Assembly: GCA_024103195.1 (NCBI GenBank)
Contig: JAGFIW010000068.1
Location: 1 to 40,799, forward strand
Direction of reading: 5' to 3'
DNA: 40,799 bases
Origin: Saprospiraceae bacterium
Lineage (GTDB): Bacteria > Bacteroidota > Bacteroidia > Chitinophagales > Saprospiraceae
The notes under the pieces are model-generated. The model made no database searches, was not told the origin of the DNA, and worked only from the letters and a program-made list of their open reading frames with translations. This document shows positions 16,240-24,245 of the stretch, one piece after another; position 1 is the stretch's first letter, and the number at the start of each line of letters is the position of its first letter. The position numbers were made by a program, and so were the translations under genes.

Positions 16240-17688
16240 TCAATCCACCACCGAGACCTTGATCATGTTGGTCCGCAGACGGGCGTGCAACGGCATACTG
16301 GCCGTATTGATGATGACATCCCCGGGCTTGACGCGCTGATCCCGCTTGAGCACTTCGATGGAATCCCTGATCGTGTCGTCGGTCGAAGTAAACCGGTCGT
16401 AGTAATAACAATGTACCCCCCAAACCAGGTTGAGGGTGGAAAGGATCTGCTCCTGCTCGGAGAAGATGTAGATTTTGCACATGGGCCGGTAGCTCGATAC
16501 TTTGAAGGCCGTATAGCCCGAAGTCGTCATCCCCACAATGGCGCGGGCGCCGACTTCCTGGGCCAGTTTGGCCGCGTTGAAGCAAACCGCATCCGAAAGG
16601 AAGGTGGAGGACTTGGGTGACGGAAAGGGTTGCCGGCCCTGGATACTGTATCGCTTTTCGACTTCGGTGATAATGGCGTTCATGGTGCGGATCACCTGGG
16701 CCGGGTGATCACCGACGGCAGTCTCTCCACTCAGCATGAGCGCATCGGCGCCATCCAAAACCGCATTGGCGACGTCCGTGATTTCGGCGCGGGTAGGAGA
16801 GGGATTGGTGACCATGCTTTCCATCATCTGCGTGGCGACAATGACGGGTCTTCCCCACTGGATGCAGAGATTGATGATGTCCTTCTGAATGAGGGGCATC
16901 CGCTCCATGGGCACTTCAACGGCCAGGTCGCCGCGGGCGATCATGATGGCATTGGACGCCCGCACGATCTGGTCAATCTGCCGTACCGCCTCGGGCTTCT
17001 CAATTTTGGCGATGATCTTGGCCGGATGATGGCGGGCTTCAATGCGCACTCTCAGGTCCTGCAGATCCTCCGGCGACCGGACAAAAGACAACGCAATCCA
17101 GTCCACCGGCTGACTCAGGATGAAGTCGAGGTCCCGAATGTCCTTCTCCGTCAGCGACGGGAGCGAAACCCGGGTATCCGGTAGGTTCACTCCCTTATTG
17201 GAGCGCAGTTCGTGACCGAAAAGCACTTTGAGCCGTACGAGGTCACTGCCGTCCGTTTCGACCACCTCCAGGACGATCTTGCCGTCGTCCACCAGGACTT
17301 TTTCGCCGGGCCGGACATCCCGGGCAAAACCCTCATAGCTCATATAGATTTTCTCCGGGGTGCCGAGACAATCCTCGGAAGTAAACGTGAGCAAGTCGCC
17401 CGGGTGAATGGGCATGCTGTCATCGAGGATGCGGCCAACACGCAGTTTGGGACCCTGGAGGTCTGCCAATATGCCGACATGAGTACCCAGTTCTTCGTTG
17501 ACTTGCCGGATCAGCCGGATGACCTCTTCGTGCTGGGGGTGGGTACCGTGCGAGAAATTGAGGCGGAAAACGTTGACCCCCTCCATGACCAGTTGGCGGA
17601 GGACCTCATAAGAGCGGGAAGCCGGTCCTACCGTTGCCACAATCTTGGTGAACTGGGTGTCCATGATCTTTTCGGTCATCGGTGCCAT
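16240..17688 (-). CDS. pyk: Pyruvate kinase
   Basis: A 482-residue glycolytic enzyme making pyruvate and ATP from phosphoenolpyruvate and ADP. The N-terminal strand TKIVATVGPAS, the ADP-site NFSHG, the catalytic lysine strand IIAKIEKPEA, the metal-site MIARGDLAVEVP and the ATQMMESM segment are all present, followed by the C-terminal regulatory domain. Length is normal. Starts at 17688, 17679 and 17664 are all possible; the first is listed because it lies 18 bases after a perfect TATCTTTG box. The gene is divergent from acpP. Confidence 0.97.
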   Translation of the reverse strand: MAPMTEKIMDTQFTKIVATVGPASRSYEVLRQLVMEGVNVFRLNFSHGTHPQHEEVIRLIRQVNEELGTHVGILADLQGPKLRVGRILDDSMPIHPGDLLTFTSEDCLGTPEKIYMSYEGFARDVRPGEKVLVDDGKIVLEVVETDGSDLVRLKVLFGHELRSNKGVNLPDTRVSLPSLTEKDIRDLDFILSQPVDWIALSFVRSPEDLQDLRVRIEARHHPAKIIAKIEKPEAVRQIDQIVRASNAIMIARGDLAVEVPMERMPLIQKDIINLCIQWGRPVIVATQMMESMVTNPSPTRAEITDVANAVLDGADALMLSGETAVGDHPAQVIRTMNAIITEVEKRYSIQGRQPFPSPKSSTFLSDAVCFNAAKLAQEVGARAIVGMTTSGYTAFKVSSYRPMCKIYIFSEQEQILSTLNLVWGVHCYYYDRFTSTDDTIRDSIEVLKRDQRVKPGDVIINTASMPLHARLRTNMIKVSVVD

Positions 17689-17706
17689 TTTGTCGGGGAG
17701 GAAAGT

Positions 17707-17753
17707 CAAAGATAAGGACCCGTGATGGTCCTGTAACTGATACGGCAAAGGTA
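17707..17753 (-). promoter_or_regulatory. Two Bacteroidota -7 boxes upstream of pyk
   Basis: On the minus strand, TATCTTTG lies at 17707-17714 and TACCTTTG at 17746-17753, both perfect TAnnTTTG matches. Neither has a TTG at 17-23 bases upstream. The proximal box would give a leader of about 12 bases to the start at 17688. Two tandem promoters would suit a highly used glycolytic gene. Confidence 0.5.
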
Positions 17754-17879
17754 CGTTCAGGATTCACCTGGCCGGGGGCGGTCGTATTAAGGAAAGATGA
17801 AATAAGGGTCCGTGCACCGGCCGTTTGGCCCTCCGGGCAATTATTTGAAGGAAAACAAAAGCAAATCGCGGACTTTTCG

Positions 17880-17887
17880 TTTCTTTG
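17880..17887 (+). promoter_or_regulatory. Probable -7 box of acpP
   Basis: TTTCTTTG differs by one base from TAnnTTTG and is followed by the A/T-rich leader seen before strongly expressed Bacteroidota genes. It leaves about 32 bases to the ATG at 17920. No good -33 TTG is seen at the right distance. Confidence 0.4.
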
Positions 17888-17919
17888 CACGACTTTTTCA
17901 AACCCTTAAACAACCCAAT

Positions 17920-18159
17920 ATGTCAAACGTAGCTGATCGCGTTAAGAAGATCATCGTTGAAAGACTGGGCGTGGATGAATCTCAGGTGACCCCTGAGGCA
18001 AGTTTCACGAATGACCTCGGCGCCGATAGCCTGGACACGGTTGAACTGATCATGGAGTTCGAGAAGGAGTTCAACATCTCCATTCCGGATGAAGAAGCCG
18101 AGAACATCCAGACGGTAGGACAGGCCATTTCCTATCTGGAAACCAACGTAGAAGGCTGA
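17920..18159 (+). CDS. acpP: Acyl carrier protein
   Basis: A 79-residue acidic carrier protein of fatty-acid synthesis. The 4'-phosphopantetheine attachment serine is S37 in the motif GADSLDTVE, within the usual four-helix layout ([11 protein letters not shown] ... [16 protein letters not shown] ... [10 protein letters not shown]). The long open frame extends 36 codons upstream but without similarity to the family; the ATG at 17920 is the family start. fabF follows, but a hairpin with a T-run separates them, letting the very abundant carrier protein be made in excess over the synthase. Confidence 0.98.
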   Translation: MSNVADRVKKIIVERLGVDESQVTPEASFTNDLGADSLDTVELIMEFEKEFNISIPDEEAENIQTVGQAISYLETNVEG

Positions 18160-18220
18160 TCCTTCCGGAGGAATTCCTCCGCATATGCACCTGGCCGGAT
18201 GAATGAGGTTCCGGTTTTCA

Positions 18221-18259
18221 AACCACAAATCAACGAGCCCAGTTGGTTTGTGGTTTTTT
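18221..18259 (+). terminator. Hairpin terminator or attenuator between acpP and fabF
   Basis: A 14-base stem, AACCACAAATCAAC (18221-18234) against GTTGGTTTGTGGTT (18242-18255), with one G-T-type mismatch and a 7-base loop, runs into six T (18254-18259). This is the form of a rho-independent terminator. It lies before the fabF promoter box, so acpP transcripts would end here, fully or in part. Confidence 0.75.
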
Positions 18260-18281
18260 GTTGGTTTCGGGCAATCCTCCC

Positions 18282-18289
18282 TACTTTCG
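18282..18289 (+). promoter_or_regulatory. Probable -7 box of fabF, giving a near-leaderless mRNA
   Basis: TACTTTCG (one mismatch to TAnnTTTG) has a TTG 18 bases upstream (18261-18263), inside the usual 17-23 spacing. It ends only four bases before the ATG at 18294, so the transcript would begin at or within a few bases of the start codon. Confidence 0.5.
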
Positions 18290-18293
18290 TTGT

Positions 18294-19541
18294 ATGAGAA
18301 GAGTGGTTGTAACGGGAATCGGGGCGCTTACCCCCATCGGTAATTCCGTACCGGCATTGGACGAAGCGCTTCGGGCCGGCAAAAGCGGGGCCGCGCCAAT
18401 CACCCATTTTGACGCTTCCCAGTTCAAAACGCGGTTTGCTTGTGAAGTGAAAGGTTTTGATCCGGAGGTGGCCATGGACAAGAAGGAAGCGCGACGGATG
18501 GACCTCTTCAGTCAGTACGGACTGGTCACTGTGGCGGAGGCCATGGCTTCTGCCGGGCTGGAACCCCAGCAGGTGGATCCCGACCGCGCCGGTGTGATTT
18601 GGGGCTCCGGCATCGGAGGACTCATGTCCCTGGAACAGGAAATCGAATCCTATGCCCAGGGCACCGGCATCCCGCGCTACAGCCCCTTCCTGATCCCGCG
18701 GATGATCAGCGACATCGTCGCCGGGCACATTTCGATCCAATACGGCTTCAGAGGGGTCAATTATGCGACGGTTTCGGCTTGTGCTTCTTCCAACCATGCG
18801 ATTATCGCCGCCATGGATGCCATCCGGATCGGCAGAGCCGATGTGATCATTGCCGGTGGGTCAGAAGCGGCCGTCACGCATGCAGGCCTGGGAGGTTTCA
18901 ATGCCATGAAAGCTCTGTCGGAACGCAATGACGACCCATCCACGGCCAGCCGCCCCTTCGACCGCGATCGTGACGGTTTCGTGCTGGGAGAAGGCGCCGG
19001 CGCTCTCATTCTCGAGGACCTTGACCACGCCCGACGCCGGGGCGCCACCATCCTCGCCGAAGTGGCCGGTGGCGCCATGACCGCCGACGCCCACCACATG
19101 ACCGCCCCCCATCCCGAAGGACTGGGGGCCAGGAATGTCATGAACGAAACGCTGCGCGACGCCGGTCTCAACGCCCAAGATGTCGATTATGTCAATGTCC
19201 ACGGCACCTCTACGCCCCTGGGCGACATCGCTGAAGTCAAAGCCCTGCAACAGGTATTCGGCGACCATGCCTACCGTCTGCACATCAGTTCCACCAAATC
19301 CATGACCGGCCACCTGTTGGGCGCCGCCGGAGCCGTAGAAGCCATCGCCTGCATCCTGGCCATGAAAGGAGGGTACATCCCGCCTACCATCAACCATTTT
19401 ACGGACGACCCGGAGATAGACCCCAGACTTCGCCTCACCTTCAATCAGGCCGTCGATCACAAGGTCCGCGTCGCGTTGAGCAATACCTTCGGTTTTGGCG
19501 GGCACAATGCCTCCGTGCTGTTCAAACAATTCGAAGGGTAA
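18294..19541 (+). CDS. fabF: Beta-ketoacyl-ACP synthase II
   Basis: A 415-residue elongating condensing enzyme that adds malonyl-ACP to acyl-ACP. The Cys-His-His triad with its lysine is complete: C163 in VSACASSNHA, H303 in VNVHGTSTPLGD, K335 and H340 in STKSMTGHLLGAAG. The start MRRVVVTGIG is the family start, which discards 17 codons upstream. rnc begins at the very next base after the stop codon, so those two are co-transcribed. Confidence 0.97.
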   Translation: MRRVVVTGIGALTPIGNSVPALDEALRAGKSGAAPITHFDASQFKTRFACEVKGFDPEVAMDKKEARRMDLFSQYGLVTVAEAMASAGLEPQQVDPDRAGVIWGSGIGGLMSLEQEIESYAQGTGIPRYSPFLIPRMISDIVAGHISIQYGFRGVNYATVSACASSNHAIIAAMDAIRIGRADVIIAGGSEAAVTHAGLGGFNAMKALSERNDDPSTASRPFDRDRDGFVLGEGAGALILEDLDHARRRGATILAEVAGGAMTADAHHMTAPHPEGLGARNVMNETLRDAGLNAQDVDYVNVHGTSTPLGDIAEVKALQQVFGDHAYRLHISSTKSMTGHLLGAAGAVEAIACILAMKGGYIPPTINHFTDDPEIDPRLRLTFNQAVDHKVRVALSNTFGFGGHNASVLFKQFEG

Positions 19542-20279
19542 TTGAAAAGGGTCCGAAGGACATACAATCTTTTCCTCTCTCCGGACCGGCACTTTACCCG
19601 GCGGATGAGAAACCTGCTGGGGTTCACACCCGCCAATCTGCATCTTTTCAAACTGGCCTTTTTCCACAAGTCCAATACTTCCCAACAAAACGGCGACCAG
19701 CCACCCCACAACAACGAACGTCTTGAATTCCTGGGCGATGCCGTCCTCGGGACCGTTGTTGCCGAGTATCTGTTCAAAAAATACCCGGGGAGCGACGAAG
19801 GCTTTCTGACGAAAATGCGGAGCAAAATCGTCAAGCGCAAAATGCTTAATGACCTGGGCTCCGACATGGGGCTGGACGTCCTCCTCAACGAATTCAACCA
19901 AACCCGGCTCAGCAGCTCCATGATGGGCAATGCGTTTGAAGCCCTCATCGGCGCCGTGTATCTCGATGGCGGATATGCCGCCACCCGGCGCTTTGTCGTG
20001 AAACGCGTGCTGCGCCGTTATCTGGACATCCACGGACTGGAGACCTTTGACGACAATTTCAAGAGCCAACTGCTGGAATGGTGCCAGAAAAACGGCAAGG
20101 AAGTCGAATTCAAGGTGATCTCCCGCTTCAAACACGACAAACGCGACCGCTTCAAGGTGGCGGTGTATGTGGACAACAACCGACTCTCCGTGGCGGAAGA
20201 CTACAACAAGAAAAGCGCCGAACAGAGCGCTTCGGAAAAGGCCCTCCTCCAATTGGGCATCCTGCAGGAGGAAAGTTGA
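19542..20279 (+). CDS. rnc: Ribonuclease III
   Basis: A 245-residue double-strand-specific endoribonuclease processing rRNA and other RNAs. The signature ERLEFLGDAVLG (59-70, with E62 and D66), the second metal-site helix around E133 in GNAFEALIGAVYLDGG, and a C-terminal dsRNA-binding domain (about 175-243) are present. The start must be the TTG at 19542: the in-frame codon before it is the fabF TAA, and the next ATG (19605) would remove the LSPDRHF segment that Bacteroidota RNase III proteins conserve. The gene converges on dnaE with 21 bases between. Confidence 0.95.
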   Translation: MKRVRRTYNLFLSPDRHFTRRMRNLLGFTPANLHLFKLAFFHKSNTSQQNGDQPPHNNERLEFLGDAVLGTVVAEYLFKKYPGSDEGFLTKMRSKIVKRKMLNDLGSDMGLDVLLNEFNQTRLSSSMMGNAFEALIGAVYLDGGYAATRRFVVKRVLRRYLDIHGLETFDDNFKSQLLEWCQKNGKEVEFKVISRFKHDKRDRFKVAVYVDNNRLSVAEDYNKKSAEQSASEKALLQLGILQEES

Positions 20280-20300
20280 CGCCCCCTTCTTCCGGTCCTG

Positions 20301-23300
20301 TCAGTTGGCGTTGCTGTTGTTGTTCCCGCTGCCTTTGTGGACCAATACGCGGTAGTGGATCCCGGCTTCTTCCAACTCGGCCAGCAACCCGTTGTCCACC
20401 TGCACCTTGTATTTCCTTGATTGGGTGCGCAGAATGGCGCGTGTTTCCGGGTCGTACACCATCAGACCCATACTGTGAGGCCCCTTGGCCCTGCGCAAGC
20501 ACCCTTCTAGCTTGTCCATGACTGGGACAGACAATTGTTCCAGCGGCAGGTGGATGTGAATGCCTTTGGTGAACAATTCCCCGGCAGTGGCCAACAAGGC
20601 CACATCCACAATCTGGAAGCGGATGAGGTCCTGGTTGAAGGACTGACTGGCATTGATGGCCGTGACCAGCAGGCATTGTCCCGGTTCGAAAAGATGCTTG
20701 TAGCGTTGGTAATCCTCCCGAAACAGTCGGATGTCCATTTCCGAGGTGTAATCCTGGACTTTGAAGAGGCCGAACATGTCCCCTCCTTTGTTGGAAAACC
20801 GGTGCTGGGCATCGGTGACGACACACGCAAACCGGAAACGCTGGTTTTTGATCTCGTTGACGCGGTCGATGGTTAGATTGGCGATGTATTCGACTTCGAG
20901 GCGATATTGGTCCAGGGGATGGCCCGACAGATAAATGCCGGCCACCGCTTTTTCTCGGGCCAGCTTGTCGGTCAGGCTCCAGGGCTCCACAGCCGGTGGG
21001 GAAGGCAGGGTGATCACATCCATGACGGCCTCCTCCCCAAACAGGCTCTGCTGGGCAGACTGGTCCGAGGCACCCATGGCACCGCCAAAGCGCATGAGAT
21101 GCTCGAGGTAGGACTCGTAGCGATCGGAAGGGGCAAAATACTGGGCGCGGTGGATGTCCGGAAAACAATCGAATGCCCCTCCTACCGCCAGGCTTTCCAT
21201 CACCTTTTTATTGATGACCCGCTGGTTGAGACGTCTCACGAAATCGAAAATATCCGTGAAACGCCCGTTTTTCTCCCTTTCCTCCAGGATGGCCTCCACC
21301 GGACCTTCGCCCACCCCTTTGAGGGCCGAGAGACCAAACCGGATGGCGCCCTTCTCATTGACCATGAAATGGAGATGGGACTCATTGACATCGGGACCAA
21401 GGATGCGGAGCTTCATCCGCTTGCATTCATTGAGGAAAAAGTTGACCTTGTCCAGGCTCCCTTTGTTGTGGGTCAGGACTGCCGCCATATACTCGGCCGG
21501 GTAATGGGTCTTTAGCCACCCTGTCTGGAAGGCCAGCACGGAATAGGCGGCGGCGTGAGAACGGTTGAATCCATAAGAAGCAAACCGGGCCATCGTGTCG
21601 AAGATCTCGTTGGCCTGGTCTTCCGACACGCCTTTTTCGAGGGCGCCGGCCACAAACTTTTCCCGGGACTTGGCCATCTCGTCGGCCTTTTTTTTGCCCA
21701 TGGCCCTGCGCAACCCATCAGCTTCGGCGAGCGAATAGCCGGCAATGATCCGGGCCGCTTCCATGATCTGTTCCTGATAGACCATGATGCCGTAGGTCGG
21801 TTTGAGGATGTCCTCAAGCCATGGATGGGGATAGGTCACCGGCTCGCGGCCGTATTTTCGGGCGACGAACCGCGGGATGTTGTCCATGGGGCCCGGCCGG
21901 TAAAGGGCGTTCATGGCGATCAACTCCTCAATGTCGTTGGGTCGCAGATCCTTCAAATGCTTCTGCATCCCCTCGGATTCAAACTGGAACAAGGCCGTCG
22001 TCTCCGCTTTCTGGAAGGTTTCCAGCGTCTTGGCATCATCCAACGGGATGAGGTCGGGATCCACGCGGTATTCTTCTCCCCACCGGTGCACGATGTTCTC
22101 GATCGCATCCTTGATGATGGAAAGGGTCTTTAGACCGAGGAAGTCCATTTTCAGCAAACCGGCCGCTTCGACCAGCGTGCCTTCAAACTGGGTGACGAAC
22201 AAGTCGGCATCCTTGGTGGTACAAATGGGCACAAGCCGGGTGAGGTCGTCCGGCGCAATAATGATCCCGGCCGGGTGAATGCCCGTATTGCGCACGGACC
22301 CTTCGAGGCGCCTTGCCATTTGAAGGACCTCTGCTTCCGGGGTCTGGCTTTGACTGATCTCCCGGAGCTGGAGCATGTGATTGACATCGTCTCCGGAAAA
22401 TTCTTCTTCCAGCTCGGGAATGGCCTTTTCGAATACCGTCTTCAGGGTTAGGCCGGGTTTTTCCGGTACAAGCTTGGCGATCCGATCTGTATCGGGCAAG
22501 GGAAGATTCAGAACCCTGCCTACATCCCGGATGGACGAACGGGCCGCCATGGAGCCGAAGGTCACGATTTGGGCCACCTGATGGCGGCCGTACTTTTCTA
22601 CCACATAATCAATGACCTTCTGCCGCCCGACATCATCGAAATCAATATCGATATCGGGCATGCTCACTCGTCCGGGATTGAGGAAGCGCTCAAAGTACAG
22701 ATTGTACTTGATGGGGTCCAGATTGGTGATGTTCAGGCAATACGCCACGGCCGATCCGGCGGCCGATCCGCGACCGGGCCCGACCGCCACACCGAGCCTC
22801 CTGGCCGCCTTGACAAAATCCTGTACGATCAGAAAGTAGCCGGTAAAATTCATGTCGCTGATGACATGCAACTCGAAGTCGAGGCGCTCCCGGATGACCT
22901 CGTTGATTTCCGTATAACGCTGTCGGGCCCCCTCGTAAACCAGATGCCTCAAATAACTCCCCTGGTCCGTGAATCCCTCCGGCAACGGAAAATTGGGAAG
23001 CATAATGTCGTGCGCCAGGTTGAGCAGCTCCACCTTGTCAAAGACCTCCAGGGTATGGTCCAGGGCCTCCGGCACGTCGTAGAAGAGGTGGCCCATCTCC
23101 TCCTGCGTCTTGAAATAGTAATCGCTCGAACTGAAAGCAAACCGCTGGCCTTTGCCTTCACCCACCGGATCAGAAATCTTGGCGCCGGTGTTCACACACA
23201 ACAGGATATCGTGCGGTTTCCAGTCATCCTCTTCCACATAGTGGGCGTCATTGGTGGCAATGGTCTTTATGCCGTATTTCCGGGCAAAGCCGATCAGGAT

Positions 23301-23918
23301 TTGATTGACATCTTCCTGGCTGTATCCCGAGGAAACCACTGCGCCCCGCTCGTCCCGGATGGTGATGTTATCCATACCGCGATGGCGCTGCAACTCGATA
23401 TAATAATCTTCACCCAGCAAATCATGCCACCAGCGCACCAGCCGTTCCGCTTCTTCGAGTTGGCCGCGCAGGATGGCCTGGGGGATCTCCGCGCCGATGC
23501 AGCAGGAAGTCGCGATCAGTCCCTCGTGGTATTTTTCGATCAACTCGCGGTCAATTCGAGGGTATTTGCTGTAAAGCCCGTCGATATACCCCAGGGAACA
23601 CAACTTGGTCAGGTTGGCATAGCCCGTCGCGTTTTTGGCCAGCATGAGCTGGTGATACCGGTTGTCGCCCTCATGCCGGCTGAAGGTCTTGCGATGGCGG
23701 TCCGCCACGAGATAAAATTCGCAACCCACGATGGGTTTCAAATTCCGTTTGCTGGCTTCGTTGACAAACTGAAAAGCCCCGAACATATTGCCGTGGTCCG
23801 TCAGCGCCAACCCTTTCATACCGTCCGAAACAGCCTTGTCCATCAGTTCCTTGATGTTCGAAGCGCCATCCAACAGCGAATACTGGGTATGATTGTGCAA
23901 ATGGACAAAATCCGGCAT
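20301..23918 (-). CDS. dnaE: DNA polymerase III alpha subunit
   Basis: A 1205-residue replicative polymerase catalytic subunit, near the family's usual size. It opens with a PHP domain (HLHNHTQYSLLDG, residues 6-18) and carries the active-site aspartates in PDIDIDFDD (about 421-429). GPGRGSAAGS (about 380-389), the fingers and beta-binding regions, and a C-terminal OB-fold (FACVVTDAQHRF ... MDIRLF) follow in normal order. The ATG at 23918 is preferred to a TTG three codons upstream. A TATCTTTG box lies at 23974-23981. It is divergent from the deacetylase operon. Confidence 0.98.
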   Translation of the reverse strand: MPDFVHLHNHTQYSLLDGASNIKELMDKAVSDGMKGLALTDHGNMFGAFQFVNEASKRNLKPIVGCEFYLVADRHRKTFSRHEGDNRYHQLMLAKNATGYANLTKLCSLGYIDGLYSKYPRIDRELIEKYHEGLIATSCCIGAEIPQAILRGQLEEAERLVRWWHDLLGEDYYIELQRHRGMDNITIRDERGAVVSSGYSQEDVNQILIGFARKYGIKTIATNDAHYVEEDDWKPHDILLCVNTGAKISDPVGEGKGQRFAFSSSDYYFKTQEEMGHLFYDVPEALDHTLEVFDKVELLNLAHDIMLPNFPLPEGFTDQGSYLRHLVYEGARQRYTEINEVIRERLDFELHVISDMNFTGYFLIVQDFVKAARRLGVAVGPGRGSAAGSAVAYCLNITNLDPIKYNLYFERFLNPGRVSMPDIDIDFDDVGRQKVIDYVVEKYGRHQVAQIVTFGSMAARSSIRDVGRVLNLPLPDTDRIAKLVPEKPGLTLKTVFEKAIPELEEEFSGDDVNHMLQLREISQSQTPEAEVLQMARRLEGSVRNTGIHPAGIIIAPDDLTRLVPICTTKDADLFVTQFEGTLVEAAGLLKMDFLGLKTLSIIKDAIENIVHRWGEEYRVDPDLIPLDDAKTLETFQKAETTALFQFESEGMQKHLKDLRPNDIEELIAMNALYRPGPMDNIPRFVARKYGREPVTYPHPWLEDILKPTYGIMVYQEQIMEAARIIAGYSLAEADGLRRAMGKKKADEMAKSREKFVAGALEKGVSEDQANEIFDTMARFASYGFNRSHAAAYSVLAFQTGWLKTHYPAEYMAAVLTHNKGSLDKVNFFLNECKRMKLRILGPDVNESHLHFMVNEKGAIRFGLSALKGVGEGPVEAILEEREKNGRFTDIFDFVRRLNQRVINKKVMESLAVGGAFDCFPDIHRAQYFAPSDRYESYLEHLMRFGGAMGASDQSAQQSLFGEEAVMDVITLPSPPAVEPWSLTDKLAREKAVAGIYLSGHPLDQYRLEVEYIANLTIDRVNEIKNQRFRFACVVTDAQHRFSNKGGDMFGLFKVQDYTSEMDIRLFREDYQRYKHLFEPGQCLLVTAINASQSFNQDLIRFQIVDVALLATAGELFTKGIHIHLPLEQLSVPVMDKLEGCLRRAKGPHSMGLMVYDPETRAILRTQSRKYKVQVDNGLLAELEEAGIHYRVLVHKGSGNNNSNAN

Positions 23919-24245
23919 GACAGGCAAATATTGATCGGGAAAGGGAATGGCCGAACAACCATTCCTGATGCCTCAAAGATAGCCATTCACCCTGAGGGGC
24001 AGGGTGGCATCACCCACACTTTTCGATGTTAACAGGGGCAAGGATCGGCCAAACCGCTGTGATCCGGACAATTAGACATGCATTTTACCCATCCTCTATC
24101 AACCGGTACATGGTTAAGGCACTGGACCTTCATCGGATCAAAGCGAACGTGTGGCTACCCGACCTTCAACCTCATGTCTCCTCGTGCGTTACAGGTATTT
24201 GGTCCCATCTTTGCCCGGCTTGGACGGGAAATGCATTCCAGACTT
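23919..24245. other. Divergent intergenic region of dnaE and the PIG-L operon
   Basis: The 327-base gap holds a perfect minus-strand TATCTTTG at 23974-23981 for dnaE, a 7-base stem-loop in the dnaE leader (GGAATGG 23944-23950 with CCATTCC 23959-23965), one GTTAAC palindrome at 24028-24033, and a one-mismatch plus-strand box CATCTTTG near 24209-24216 for the deacetylase. An open frame extends back from the deacetylase to 24078, but it has no signal peptide at that start and would run through the promoter. Confidence 0.5.
23974..23981 (-). promoter_or_regulatory. Bacteroidota -7 box (TATCTTTG) of dnaE
   Basis: A perfect TAnnTTTG match on the minus strand about 55 bases before the dnaE start, with no clear TTG at the expected distance upstream. 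The leader contains the short GGAATGG/CCATTCC stem-loop. Confidence 0.5.

Noticed and set aside
14335..16620. 761-codon open frame antisense to the TPR gene
   Set aside because: Runs across the TPR gene, a gap and the end of pyk; no protein features.
22569..24032. 487-codon open frame antisense to dnaE
   Set aside because: No family motif, biased composition, and fully opposite a gene with clear catalytic motifs; long antisense frames are expected in GC-rich coding DNA.
24078..24245. Upstream extension of the PIG-L deacetylase
   Set aside because: It would bury the signal peptide 56 residues inside the protein and cross the probable promoter.
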